Shown piece by piece: positions 8,584-17,454 of a stretch of 64,000 nucleotides of DNA (position 1 is the first letter of the stretch; each line of letters begins with the position of its first letter). The notes beneath the pieces were generated by a model. The model was not told the origin of the DNA. It was given only the letters and a program-made list of their open reading frames with translations, and did no database searches. The stretch lies in the NCBI RefSeq assembly GCF_000344615.1, contig NZ_KB467824.1, positions 604,445 to 668,444 of the forward strand, written 5' to 3'. The position numbers and the translations under genes are program-made. This DNA comes from Janthinobacterium sp. CG3 (lineage in GTDB: Bacteria > Pseudomonadota > Gammaproteobacteria > Burkholderiales > Burkholderiaceae_D).

Positions 8584-8610
8584 CAAGGGCGTAACGCTGG
8601 GGTCAGACCC
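8584..8610 (+). repeat. 27-bp interspersed repeat, copy 1
   Basis: The sequence CAAGGGCG-TAACG-CTGGGGTCAGACCC recurs with few changes at 37967-37993 in the same orientation and at 43993-44019 in the opposite orientation. This copy lies between the lipoprotein start and the 3' end of the 7TM hybrid kinase gene and is followed by further GGCCCCGATCTGGCCCC-type repeats. It resembles REP-type intergenic palindromes with a GGGGTCAGACCC core. Confidence 0.55.
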
Positions 8611-8652
8611 TCAGGGCCTGGCCCCGATCTGGCCCCGGTCTGGTGCCGCGGG

Positions 8653-11538
8653 TCAGCCGGGCTGGCCGGCGCCGCGCAGGTCGCTGCAAGCTTGCTCGAG
8701 CACCGCGCGCACTTCCGGCAGCGCCTGGCGCACGGCGTCGAGCGCGCCGTCGCCGGCCAACCCCTCCATCGCGTGGCACAGGCCATGCAGGCGCTGTCCG
8801 CTGAGGTAGCCGGCGCTGCCCTTGAGGGCGTGGAAAGCGGCGGCCGCCGCGCCGGCGTTGCCGGCGTCGAGGGCGTGGCGCGCCTGTTCCAGCCGGCGCG
8901 GCGCCTCGTCGAGGAAGGCCTGGGTGATGCGTTGCATGTGCTGGCGCGACAACCCGGCCAGCGGCAGGATGTAGATCGCGCCGGCGCCGGCGCCGGCACC
9001 GCCGGCCGCCGCGCCGCCGTGCGCGTCGAGTCCGGCGTCGACGCCGAACTGCTGCGCCAGCGGGTCGGCGCCGGCGTCGTCGGGCGCCGCCGCCTCGTTC
9101 GGGTTGAGCAGGCGGCCGCGCTGTTGCAGCAGCGCGATGGTGGCCTCGATCTGGGCGTACAGCAGGCGCTCGTCGACCGGCTTGCTGAGGAAACCGTCCA
9201 TGCCGCAGGCCAGGTAGCGCGCGCTGTCGTGCGCGCTGGCGTTGGCGGTCAACGCGATGATCGGCACGCCCGGGTCGAGCACCACGTGCGCGGCGCCGCC
9301 GCCGCCGCGGATCAGGCGCGTGGCTTGCTCGCCATCCATCTGCGGCATGCGTCCGTCCATCAGCACCACGTCGAATTCATACTCGGACAGTGCGCGCAGC
9401 GCCTCGACGCCGTTGTCGACGATCTTGACCTCGTGGCCCATACCCTCAAGCAGGGTGCCGATGATGATCTGGTTGGTGCGCACGTCCTCGGCGCACAGCA
9501 CGCGCAGGCGGTAGTCGTGGCGCGCGCGCCGCGGCGCCTGCTGGGCGGCGGGCGGCGGCGCAGCGCCACGCGCCAGCGGCAGCGTGAAGTAAAAACTGGA
9601 GCCGACGCCGGGCCGGCTGTCGACGCCGATGACGCCGCCCATCAGTTCCACCAGTTCCTTGCAGATCGCCAGCCCCAGGCCGGTGCCGCCGTACTGGCGC
9701 GTGGTCGAGTGGTCGGCCTGCTCGAATTTGCGGAACAGCCGCGGCAGCGTCTCGGCGGCGATGCCCGGCCCGGTGTCGCTGACGGTGAAGCTGACGCTGG
9801 CGCCGCCGTCCGGGCGCGGGCGCTGGCGCACCTGCAGCCGTACTTCGCCGTTGTCGGTGAATTTGATGGCGTTGCCCAGCAGGTTGATGAGGATTTGCCG
9901 CAGCCGCGTCGGGTCGGCCTTGACGTAGCGCGGCAGCTCCAGCGCCAGGTCGCGCCGCAACAGCAGGCTCTTGGCGTCGGCCTGGCCCTGGACGATGCCG
10001 ACGGCGTCGCCGATCAGCGCCAGCAGGTCGAAGTCGACGTTTTCGATGGTCAGCTTGCCGGCGTCGATCTTGGAAAAGTCGAGGATGTCGTTGAGGATCA
10101 CCAGCAGCGCCTCGCCGTTGTGCAGGCCGATCCGCAGGTATTCCTCGGTGCGCCCGCGTACCGACTGGTCGCGCAGCGCGAACTTGAGCATGCCGATGAC
10201 GCCCGCCAGCGGCGTGCGGATGTCGTGGCTCATGGCCGACAGGAAGTCGATGCGGTGCCGGCTGACGACCTCGGCGTGTTCCTTGGCCAGCGTCAGCGCG
10301 TCGTTGGTGCTGGTCAGTTCGACGGTGCGCGCGCGCACCCGCAGCTCGAGGTTGTCGCGCAGCAGGCGGATCTGGTCCGCCAGCGCGAACGCCAGCAGCA
10401 GGCCGTCGAGGGTGCCGCCGAGCAGGGTCAGCAGCTCGGCGTTGTCGACCAGCGCGGGAATCAGGCCCAGGTTGGCCGGCAGCACGACCAGGCCGGGCAG
10501 CATCAGCGCGATGAAGGCGAAGACGAAGTAGCGCGCCGGCCGGAAGCCGCGGCGCCAGGCCGCCACGCCGCACACCAGCGCCAGCAGCATCCAGATCGAG
10601 ATGACGATGGTGGCCAGCGTGTGGGCGTAGCGCAGCGCCACGAAGCAGCTCGGCAGCAGCAGCAGCGGCAGCGCGATGTTGATGCGGCTGAGCCGGTCCA
10701 GCCGTGGCGAGAACTCGGCCAGGCACAGGAACTTGCGGTAGAACAGGGTGCTAAACACCGGCAGCAGGAAAAACGGCACGTAGTGCAGGTCGAGCCGGTG
10801 CCAGTCGAACAAGTCGGCCGCCAGGTGGAACGTCATGCCCCAGGCGATGGCGTAGGTCAGCACGTACAACGAGTAATACAGCGAGGAGGTGTCGCGGGTG
10901 ATGGAGAAGATGAAGAAATTGAACAGCGCCATCGCCAGCAGGGCGCCGATGGCGCCGATGGTCAGCACGTTTTCCTTGGCCACCAGGCGCTGGTAGGCGT
11001 CGCGCGGGGCCAGCGCCAGCTCCGGCGCGCGCGCGTAATAGCGGCTCGAGAAGCGCAGCAGCAGGTGGTAGGTGGCGCCCGGGCGCAGTTCGATGTCTTT
11101 GCCGTAGTGCAGCAGGTAGTCGTGCGGCTGGTGGTAGCCGGTCAGCAGCGTGACGGCGCCGCCGCGCTCGTCGTAGATCGAGGCCTCGACGTATTCGATC
11201 AGCGTGCCGTGCGGGTCCAGCACCCAGGCGTCGCGGCCGCTGTCGTTGCGCACCTGCACGTACAACCAGTAATCGCCGCCGAACAGGTCGACGCTGGCGC
11301 TCGGGCGCCGGGCCGCCAGCCAGGCCGGCAGCGCGGCCGCGTGCAGCGGCGCCGCCTCGGCGCCGGCGCGGAACAGGCGCGCGCCGGCGGCCAGGTCGCG
11401 GCTGACGTTGTCTTGCAGCGACAGCGGCGCGGCGGCCGCGCCGGCCCAGCACGGCGGCCACGCGAACGCCAGCGCCCACGCCAGCAGCAGGCAGCGCAGA
11501 GGGGCGATCGACAAGAATGTGGTCGGGGATATGGCCAT
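8653..11538 (-). CDS. 7TM-DISM hybrid sensor histidine kinase with receiver and Hpt domains
   Basis: This 961-residue inner-membrane phosphorelay kinase has a signal-like N-terminus and an extracytoplasmic sensor domain of the 7TMR-DISMED2 type (about 35-180), followed by seven hydrophobic helices (about 190-390). Next come HisKA with His438 in MSHDIRTPL, the ATP-binding domain (LINLLGNAIKFTD, DTGPGIA, GGTGLGLAI), a receiver with Asp728 in LMDGRMPQMDG, and an Hpt domain with His903 in FHALKGSAG. All residues for a full His-Asp-His relay are present; the final receiver must be elsewhere. DISM sensors often bind carbohydrates, which is family knowledge only. Single gene. Confidence 0.92.
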   Translation of the reverse strand: MAISPTTFLSIAPLRCLLLAWALAFAWPPCWAGAAAAPLSLQDNVSRDLAAGARLFRAGAEAAPLHAAALPAWLAARRPSASVDLFGGDYWLYVQVRNDSGRDAWVLDPHGTLIEYVEASIYDERGGAVTLLTGYHQPHDYLLHYGKDIELRPGATYHLLLRFSSRYYARAPELALAPRDAYQRLVAKENVLTIGAIGALLAMALFNFFIFSITRDTSSLYYSLYVLTYAIAWGMTFHLAADLFDWHRLDLHYVPFFLLPVFSTLFYRKFLCLAEFSPRLDRLSRINIALPLLLLPSCFVALRYAHTLATIVISIWMLLALVCGVAAWRRGFRPARYFVFAFIALMLPGLVVLPANLGLIPALVDNAELLTLLGGTLDGLLLAFALADQIRLLRDNLELRVRARTVELTSTNDALTLAKEHAEVVSRHRIDFLSAMSHDIRTPLAGVIGMLKFALRDQSVRGRTEEYLRIGLHNGEALLVILNDILDFSKIDAGKLTIENVDFDLLALIGDAVGIVQGQADAKSLLLRRDLALELPRYVKADPTRLRQILINLLGNAIKFTDNGEVRLQVRQRPRPDGGASVSFTVSDTGPGIAAETLPRLFRKFEQADHSTTRQYGGTGLGLAICKELVELMGGVIGVDSRPGVGSSFYFTLPLARGAAPPPAAQQAPRRARHDYRLRVLCAEDVRTNQIIIGTLLEGMGHEVKIVDNGVEALRALSEYEFDVVLMDGRMPQMDGEQATRLIRGGGGAAHVVLDPGVPIIALTANASAHDSARYLACGMDGFLSKPVDERLLYAQIEATIALLQQRGRLLNPNEAAAPDDAGADPLAQQFGVDAGLDAHGGAAAGGAGAGAGAIYILPLAGLSRQHMQRITQAFLDEAPRRLEQARHALDAGNAGAAAAAFHALKGSAGYLSGQRLHGLCHAMEGLAGDGALDAVRQALPEVRAVLEQACSDLRGAGQPG

Positions 11539-11729
11539 GTTGCCAGCTAGGTGAGGTTCCGGCGGCGCCGGCGCGGTGCGCGCGCGGACGCGGCGCGCTT
11601 GCTGCTTAACATTCTAATCGACAACGCGCGCCAACAGCCGGCCGGCGCGCCAGGAATACGGATTTTTCCTGCGCGCCGTTCGGCGCAGCTTGTATCATGG
11701 CGGTTTATGACGAAACGGAACAATTTCCC

Positions 11730-12359
11730 ATGCTGATCAGCCCCGAACAGTTCCTTGGATTTCTCGCCGCGGCGCTGCTCATCACCGCCTCGCCGGGGCC
11801 GGACAATTTGATGGTGCTGGGCATCGGCATGTCGCGCGGCCGGCGCCAGGGTACGGTCTTCGGCCTCGGTTGCGCGCTCGGTTGCCTGACGCACACGCTG
11901 CTGGCGACGCTGGGCGTGAGCGCGCTAATCGCCGCCTCGCCGCTGGCGTTTTCGGTCCTGAAGCTGTGCGGCGGCCTGTACCTGGTCTGGCTCGGCGTCT
12001 GCGCGCTGCGCAGCCGCGGCGGCGCCCGCGTCGACGGCGCCGGCGTGCCGGACGAGTCGCTGGCGCGGCTGTTCGCCAAGGGTTTGTTCGCCAACAGCGT
12101 CAACCCCAAGGTCGTGCTGTTTTTCCTCTCGTTCCTGCCGCAGTTCGTCGTCGCCGAGCAAGGCCACGTGAGCTGGCAGACCGCCCAGCTGGGGCTGATC
12201 TTCACGGCCCAGGGTTGCGTGCTGTTCGGCTTGTTGGGTTATTTTTCCGGCGCGGTCGGCAAATGGATCAACGTCAATCCACGCGCCGGGCTGTGGCTGG
12301 ACCGCGTCGCCGGCACCATCTTCGTCGGTTTGGGCGTGCGCCTGATCGTCGCGCGCTGA
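11730..12359 (+). CDS. LysE/RhtB-family amino-acid exporter
   Basis: The 209-residue membrane protein has the family's six hydrophobic segments and the conserved N-terminal motif LITASPGPDNLMVLG, plus the central KGLFANSVNPKVVLFFLSFL segment. This family exports amino acids or derivatives. ATG 11730 gives the usual N-terminus MLISPEQF; an in-frame ATG at 11697 would add 11 atypical residues. The gene converges on the YceI gene with only 19 bases between them. Confidence 0.9.
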   Translation: MLISPEQFLGFLAAALLITASPGPDNLMVLGIGMSRGRRQGTVFGLGCALGCLTHTLLATLGVSALIAASPLAFSVLKLCGGLYLVWLGVCALRSRGGARVDGAGVPDESLARLFAKGLFANSVNPKVVLFFLSFLPQFVVAEQGHVSWQTAQLGLIFTAQGCVLFGLLGYFSGAVGKWINVNPRAGLWLDRVAGTIFVGLGVRLIVAR

Positions 12360-12378
12360 CGCGCGGCGCCGCCGGCCG

Positions 12379-13119
12379 TCAAAGCGCGCTGGCGACGAGG
12401 CGGAAACGCAGTTCCATCTGGTCCTGCACCGCCATGGCGCCGCCCATGACCGAAAACGGCACCAGGCCGAAGTCGCTTTGCTTGAGTGTCAGGCGGCCGC
12501 TGGCGACCATGTCGCCCACCTTGTTCAATTCGAACTCCACCGGAATGCTCATGGTGCGGGTGACGCCGTGCAGCGTGATGGCGACGCCCAGCGGCGCGCC
12601 GGGCGTGTGCGTCGCGGCCCGGGTCACCTGCACCGTCACGTCCGGAAAGCGGGCGGCGTCGAGTACCTTGTTGAGCATGTTGTTGCGGGTGCCGTCGATG
12701 GCGGCGGCCGAGGGCTGGGTGGCGAGGCCGGCTTGCTCGCGCAGCTCGGCTTCGTCCACGCTGAGCTGGTCGAGGCGGAAATGGAAGTCGGCGCGGCCCT
12801 GCTTGGGCGCGATGAAGCCCTCGACCGTGTGGCTGGCAACGACGTGGTCGTGTCCGAGGTGCGCCAGGGCGCCGGCGCGGCGCACGGTGATGGCGATCAG
12901 CGACGCCAGCGGCGCGATGGCCAGCACCGGCTCGTCGCCACGCAGCGAGTCGTAATAGGCGCGATGGAAGTCGCTCACGGCAGCGGCCGGCGGCGGCACG
13001 CTGCTCGCCTCCGGCGGCACCGCGGGCGGCGCGACGATGGCCGGCGCGCAGGCGCTCAGCAGGCAGGCCAGGGCGAGGCGCGCGGCGCTGCGGCGCAGTG
13101 GGATGTGGCTGATCGACAT
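12379..13119 (-). CDS. YceI-family lipoprotein
   Basis: The 246-residue protein has a lipoprotein signal peptide (lipobox LLSAC, cysteine at residue 24), a proline-rich linker, then a YceI-like lipocalin fold (about 65-245) containing LAHLGHDHVVASHTVEGFI and the closing block VASGRLTLKQSDFGLVPF. YceI proteins bind long isoprenoids or amphiphilic lipids in the periplasm; this one should be membrane-anchored. GAGGGG lies upstream of the ATG. The 3' end meets the LysE gene closely and convergently. The precise ligand cannot be read from sequence. Confidence 0.85.
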   Translation of the reverse strand: MSISHIPLRRSAARLALACLLSACAPAIVAPPAVPPEASSVPPPAAAVSDFHRAYYDSLRGDEPVLAIAPLASLIAITVRRAGALAHLGHDHVVASHTVEGFIAPKQGRADFHFRLDQLSVDEAELREQAGLATQPSAAAIDGTRNNMLNKVLDAARFPDVTVQVTRAATHTPGAPLGVAITLHGVTRTMSIPVEFELNKVGDMVASGRLTLKQSDFGLVPFSVMGGAMAVQDQMELRFRLVASAL

Positions 13120-13283
13120 CGTTGACGCCCCCTCATAGTAAACAGACTTTGCAGACTAGCACAGGGCGCCGCGCTTGCGCACGGCGGCGCGGCATGAAAA
13201 GGAGTTCTTTGCCTGTCACGCCGCCGTCATATGCGTGTGCGAAGATGCTTGCACTCTTCAGGTCTTCCCGATTTGGATATTTC

Positions 13284-13316
13284 GCCCGCCGCCGCAAGGT
13301 TGCGGGCATTTTTTTT
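13284..13316 (+). terminator. Factor-independent terminator with no plus-strand gene upstream
   Basis: GCCCGC at 13284-13289 pairs with GCGGGC at 13302-13307, and the stem is followed by ATTTTTTTTT. An internal alternative stem CCGCAA/TTGCGG overlaps it. The signal works on the plus strand, yet no annotated plus-strand gene precedes it closely (the LysE gene ends almost 1 kb away and the YceI gene is on the other strand), which suggests an unannotated short transcript. Confidence 0.6.
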
Positions 13317-13710
13317 CGCTGCTCAGGTTTACTTGCGGCACGTCATGCGGCCGTCACACGGCGCCGCTATGATGGCTCTCGCTGGCTTCAGCACGCCCCA
13401 AGTTGGTCGCTACGCCCCAAGCAGACGTAGGATTTCACGGGACGCGTCTCAGCAGGTTAGCCGGTGGCCTCGAACACCGGCACCAATTCCGGCGCCCGCG
13501 CGCGTTTCCGCCGCGGCGCACCTTAATCAGATCTTAAGCCTGCCGCGGACGATTGCTGGCACAGTGGCGTTGTGGCGCAGGCACGCGATGTGGCGCCACC
13601 AGGCCGCCGGTTTCCTGATGACCGGCACCATTTCCCGCGCGACCGGCAACGCCGCTCCCGCCCGTACCCATCCCTACGCCCTCATCAGCGTTTTGGCCGG
13701 CCCGCGTACA

Positions 13711-13740
13711 GCGGCGCCGGCTTTTTTTTGCCGGCGCCGC
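13711..13740. repeat. Perfect 11-bp inverted repeat with an eight-T loop
   Basis: GCGGCGCCGGC (13711-13721) and its complement GCCGGCGCCGC (13730-13740) flank eight T residues. The element sits six bases beyond the stop codon of the aminopeptidase gene (minus strand), so it may protect or end that mRNA, although it lacks a U-tract after the stem. Confidence 0.55.
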
Positions 13741-13745
13741 GCCCT

Positions 13746-16385
13746 TTACTGGCGCGCGCCCGGCTGCGGCGCGCGCGCCAGCCAGGCGTCGATGGCCGGC
13801 AGGCGCTCCTTGCGCAGCTGGATGCGGTACTCGATGTTGGCCACCGTGCTGGCGGCGTCGGCGCGGGCGTCGGCCGGCAGGTGCGACTCGGCGTAGGCGT
13901 TCAGCTTGGCGACCATGGCCGGCTCGGCCGAGCCGGCCGCCAGGCGCGCGAAGAAACGCGTGCGCGAGCTGGCGTCGACCCGCTCGGTCACCTGCGCCAG
14001 GTGGGCCAGCGCGAAGTCGAACGCCAGGTCGGGATGGTTGTGCCCGACCTTGCTGATCATGGCCGGGCTGTTGGTCAGTCCCGGCTCGTCGGTCAGCGCC
14101 AGCGCCAGCGCGCGCTGCGCCAGCGCGCGGTCCTTGCTGTTGGCCAGCAGGTCGTACAGCGCGTTCTTGACCAGCGGCGTCTTCTCGGCCTGCGCGGCGG
14201 CGCGCAACGCGTCCCAGGTGGCGGCGTCGGCGTTGTGCGCGACCACCCTCATGATGACGCGGCGCAGCGGCGCCGGTATCGCCGCCGCATCGTTGGCGTC
14301 GGCGCGGTAGCGCCGGCGCGCCTCGGCCAGCACCACCGGGTCGCCCATCGCGCCCAGCGTGCCGATCAAGTCCTCGCGCAGGTTGGCCACGGTGTCGGAC
14401 TCGCCGGCGCGCGCCAGCCAGCCGGTTTTGTCCATCAGCGGCGCCAGGCGCGCGATGGCGAAGGCGGCGAAGGTCTGTTGGCGCGCCGGCTCGGCCTGGT
14501 AATTGTAGTACAGGCCGTTGAAGATGTCGGCGATCTTGCCCCACACCTGGGTGTCGGCGTCGAGCGGCGTGGCCTGGGCCAGTTCGAGGAAGTCGGAGGC
14601 CGGTTGCAAGCCGGCCATGGCCAGCGCGTAGGTGTCCGACAGCAAGCCGAGCTGGTCCACCGGCGCCAGCGCGGCGAAGCCGGCGGCGACGGCGGCGAAG
14701 CCGGCCGGCGTGTACAGCGTGCGGTAGTAGCCGCTCTGGCCGGCGTTTACCAGCACCGGGCCGCAGCCCGGCAGCGTGACGCCGGCCTTGCCGCCGCTGA
14801 GCAGCGCGCGCACCGGCGCGTGGCCGGCGACCTGCGCCAACACCGGCACGCGCCAGGCGCCGGGCGCCTTGTCCGGCCGGTCCTTGCTGAATTCGCCCTG
14901 GGTCAGCGTAACGCGGGTCTGGCCGGCGCGGCAGACGCCGTCGCCGACCTTGACCAGCGGCACGCCGGCGCGCAGCGTGAAATCGTGCGCGATGGCGCTA
15001 ACCGGCTTGCCGGCGGCGCGCTCGATCTGGCGCCACAGGTCGTTCGAGACGGAGTTGCCGTAGGCGTGTTTTCGCATGTAGGCGCGCACGCCCTGGCGCC
15101 AGGCCCGCTCGCCGACGTAGGCTTCGAGCATGCGGATCACGGCCTCGCCCTTTTGGTAGGTGATGCCGTCGAAGGCCTGGCTGGCCTGCTGCACCGTGGC
15201 GATCGGCTGGACGATGGCGTGCGTGCTCACCAGCGCGTCGAGCGCCATCGCCGCCTCGCGCGCGTTGACCGCGCCCATGTGGGTGTGCCACTCCGGGTGC
15301 AGGCGCTCGGTGGTGCGCGCCTCCATCCAGGAGGCGAAGCCCTCGTTGAGCCAGAGGTCGTCCCACCAGCGCATCGTGACCAGGTTGCCGAACCACTGGT
15401 GCGCCATTTCGTGCGCCATCGTCGTGTAGATGCCCTGCTTGTCGGCCAGGCTGGAGATGCGCGGGTCGAGCAGCAGCGCGCGCTCGAAGGTGAAGATGGC
15501 GCCCCAGTTTTCCATGGCGCCGAAGAACTGGCTACGCCCCGGCGCGGCCAGGTTGTCGAGCTTGGGCAGCGGGTAGCGCACGCCGAAGTAGTCGTTGAAC
15601 TCGCGCAGAATCGCCTTCGATTCCCCGAGCGCGTAGCCGGCCTGCGGCAGCGCGCCTTTTTTGGTGACGACGCCCAGCTCGGTGCCGTCGACGCTGGCGG
15701 TGGCGCGCTCGAATTCTCCGACGCCGAGGAACAGCAGGTAGGTCGACATCTTCGGCGTGGTGGCGAACTGGACGCGCTTGCGCCCGCCGCCCAGGTCGGT
15801 GCTGGAGGACGCCGGCATGTTGCCGACCGCCATATGCTCGGTCGGCACCGTCACGTCGAGCGCGAAGGTGGCCTTGTGGGCCGGTTCGTCCCACGACGGG
15901 ATCATGGTGCGCGCGTCGGAGTTTTCGAACTGGGTGTAGAGCGCGCGCTTGCGCCCCTCGGCGCTGTCGTAGTCGAGCGAGAACAGGCCGGTGGCCTGGG
16001 TGCCGATCTTGCCGCGGTAGTCGAGCGCTAGCTGGTAACGGCCCTTGGCCAGCGGCTTGGCGAAGTGGAAGGTGGCGCTTTGCTGGGCGGCGTCGAGGGT
16101 GATGTCGGCGGCGCCCTGGTCGGCCTGGCCGGCGCGGCGCAGCACGGCGCCGGCAAAGTCCAGCCCCAGCGCGTTGAGCGTAATGCTCGCCGTCGGCTGG
16201 CTCAGCGTCAGCGTGATGGTGGCCTTGGCGCTGAAGCTGGCGGCGGCCGCGTCCGGCGTCAGCGACAGTTGGTAGTGGCTCGGGCTGACGCCGCGCGGCA
16301 GTTGCGTGGTGCCCTGGCTGGCGGCGGCGGCGCCGGCCAGCGCGACCAGCGTCAAGACGGCGGTGGAAACGAGTGTGCGATGCAT
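13746..16385 (-). CDS. Exported M1-family metallo-aminopeptidase
   Basis: This 879-residue zinc aminopeptidase has a cleavable signal peptide (hydrophobic stretch ending in AGAAAAS). The zinc site is HEMAHQW with His325, Glu326 and His329, and the third ligand lies in LWLNEGFASWME. The exopeptidase motif is the GAMENWGA-type segment just upstream, and the C-terminal half is ERAP1-like. The protein should act in the periplasm or outside the cell on peptide N-termini. ATG 16385 is chosen because AAGG lies about eight bases upstream; a TTG two codons earlier is the alternative. Single gene. Confidence 0.92.
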   Translation of the reverse strand: MHRTLVSTAVLTLVALAGAAAASQGTTQLPRGVSPSHYQLSLTPDAAAASFSAKATITLTLSQPTASITLNALGLDFAGAVLRRAGQADQGAADITLDAAQQSATFHFAKPLAKGRYQLALDYRGKIGTQATGLFSLDYDSAEGRKRALYTQFENSDARTMIPSWDEPAHKATFALDVTVPTEHMAVGNMPASSSTDLGGGRKRVQFATTPKMSTYLLFLGVGEFERATASVDGTELGVVTKKGALPQAGYALGESKAILREFNDYFGVRYPLPKLDNLAAPGRSQFFGAMENWGAIFTFERALLLDPRISSLADKQGIYTTMAHEMAHQWFGNLVTMRWWDDLWLNEGFASWMEARTTERLHPEWHTHMGAVNAREAAMALDALVSTHAIVQPIATVQQASQAFDGITYQKGEAVIRMLEAYVGERAWRQGVRAYMRKHAYGNSVSNDLWRQIERAAGKPVSAIAHDFTLRAGVPLVKVGDGVCRAGQTRVTLTQGEFSKDRPDKAPGAWRVPVLAQVAGHAPVRALLSGGKAGVTLPGCGPVLVNAGQSGYYRTLYTPAGFAAVAAGFAALAPVDQLGLLSDTYALAMAGLQPASDFLELAQATPLDADTQVWGKIADIFNGLYYNYQAEPARQQTFAAFAIARLAPLMDKTGWLARAGESDTVANLREDLIGTLGAMGDPVVLAEARRRYRADANDAAAIPAPLRRVIMRVVAHNADAATWDALRAAAQAEKTPLVKNALYDLLANSKDRALAQRALALALTDEPGLTNSPAMISKVGHNHPDLAFDFALAHLAQVTERVDASSRTRFFARLAAGSAEPAMVAKLNAYAESHLPADARADAASTVANIEYRIQLRKERLPAIDAWLARAPQPGARQ

Positions 16386-16574
16386 GAGCAACCTTGGTGG
16401 AGGGGCATGGGAGGGGGGCGGCGCTTGCTGGCGGCGCCGCTATACTGCTGTTACCTGGGACATCGCTGGCTATGTTTGGCAGCGGTTCCCGGCATCGAAT
16501 TTAAAGTGAAAGCACGGGCTTGTCAACCTGTCAATCATGTCTGGGTGTACAGTGCGCGCGTGCTGGAATAGCGG

Positions 16575-16819
16575 GTGCCGGCGCTGGAACTCGACGACGG
16601 CCGCGTGCTGTGCGAAACGCCCGCCATGTGCACCTACCTGGAGGGCTTGCAACCCGGGCCGAACCTGATGGGGGGCGATTTCGAGGAGCGCGCCTTTTCT
16701 GCGCGCTGGAGTTCGCGCGCGGGCTGATGAAGTTCCGGCCCGGCGCCGGAGGCATGGCGCATCTGCAGGCCTACCGCGACCGCATTGCCGAGCGGCCCAG
16801 CGCGTCGGCGCCGTGGTAG
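16575..16819 (+). pseudogene. Glutathione S-transferase remnant
   Basis: The frame from 16575 reads VPALELDDGRVLCETPAM and CTYLEGLQPGPNLMG, the glutathione-site region of a GST N-terminal domain, and stops at TGA about 16725. In another frame GLMKFRPGAGGMAHLQAY followed by RDRIAERPS, ending at 16819, matches the C-terminal helices of the same family. The start of the protein (a TAG lies two codons before 16575) and most of the middle are missing, so the gene has suffered deletion plus frameshift. It lies in the gap upstream of the aminopeptidase gene. Confidence 0.7.
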
Positions 16820-16915
16820 GCGGCCGCGGCGGCGTCACCCCGGGGGGGCGACCCCCGGCGTTGAGTTAAGCCGACCTACGGACATCGCGCCCGCCACGGT
16901 CCGCGTCAAACCGTA

Positions 16916-17137
16916 TCAACCCTTCTTCGAGCCCGCCAGCAGCAGCCCGGCGCCCGCGGCGATCGAGATGATGCTGGCCCACAGCGGCACGTTGACGGTT
17001 TCCTTTTCCGTCACCGACAGCTCGATCGGACCCAGCTTGGCTTGGTGGGTTTCCTTGGTGAAGCTGAAACCGCCGTAGACCAGGCCCAGTATGCCGCCGA
17101 CGATCAGTACCGCGCCGATAATTTTGGTGGTGTTCAT
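16916..17137 (-). CDS. Small two-helix membrane protein
   Basis: The 73-residue protein has two hydrophobic helices: residues about 5-25 (IIGAVLIVGGILGLVYGGF) and 52-68 (ASIISIAAGAGLLLAG), separated by a polar loop TKETHQAKLGPIELSVTEKE. GGGAG stands upstream of the ATG. Small proteins of this layout are widespread in proteobacteria and have no assigned function; the inner membrane is the expected location. The tail is cationic (SKKG). Confidence 0.75.
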   Translation of the reverse strand: MNTTKIIGAVLIVGGILGLVYGGFSFTKETHQAKLGPIELSVTEKETVNVPLWASIISIAAGAGLLLAGSKKG

Positions 17138-17454
17138 GTTGTTACTCCCTGTTGTGTCGATGTGTGAATGACTGAAGGGTGCGCTTAAACGCCGCGCCGC
17201 TCTGTACGCTGGGATACATAGGGCGACGGTGGCGGGCGCCCAAGCGCGCTTTCAGGTCGCTATGGTGAATTTACAACAAGTATATAAAAATCTTAATATT
17301 TCTCAATGGATGTGACAAAATCACCCGGCTGCTTGTCTTATCAATAATTCCCATCAAAAAAGGGAAGCCTGTCCAGCTCCCCACAAAGGCGTTGGTATAA
17401 CCGGGGCCACGGTTTGTCGCGGCCCCGTACAGTCACATTACTTGGAGAGAGTGC
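17138..17454. promoter_or_regulatory. Divergent intergenic region with AT-rich tract and two hairpins
   Basis: These 317 bases lie between the small membrane protein gene (leftward) and the HEXXH peptidase gene (rightward). An AT-rich tract at 17276-17310 is the likely promoter zone. Two hairpins follow in the leader of the peptidase: TTCCC/GGGAA around 17348-17366 and CGGGGCC/GGCCCCG at 17402-17408 and 17421-17427. They could affect translation or end read-through transcripts; neither has a clear U-tract. Confidence 0.4.

Larger units (their letters stand above)
13120..13745. other. Long intergenic region with two strong hairpins
   Basis: These 626 bases separate the YceI gene (reading left) from the 3' end of the aminopeptidase gene (also reading left). 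No convincing protein gene is present on either strand. Two structured elements stand out and are listed separately: a factor-independent terminator on the plus strand ending at 13316, and a hairpin with an eight-T loop at 13711-13740. A plus-strand transcript starting near the YceI gene would therefore end as a short RNA of roughly 150-190 nt, which makes a small RNA possible but unproven. Confidence 0.5.

Noticed and set aside
8512-11550. Plus-strand frame of 1012 codons over the 7TM kinase
   Set aside because: Composition is typical of an antisense shadow (Gln/Val/Arg/Asp-rich), while the minus strand encodes a complete hybrid kinase.
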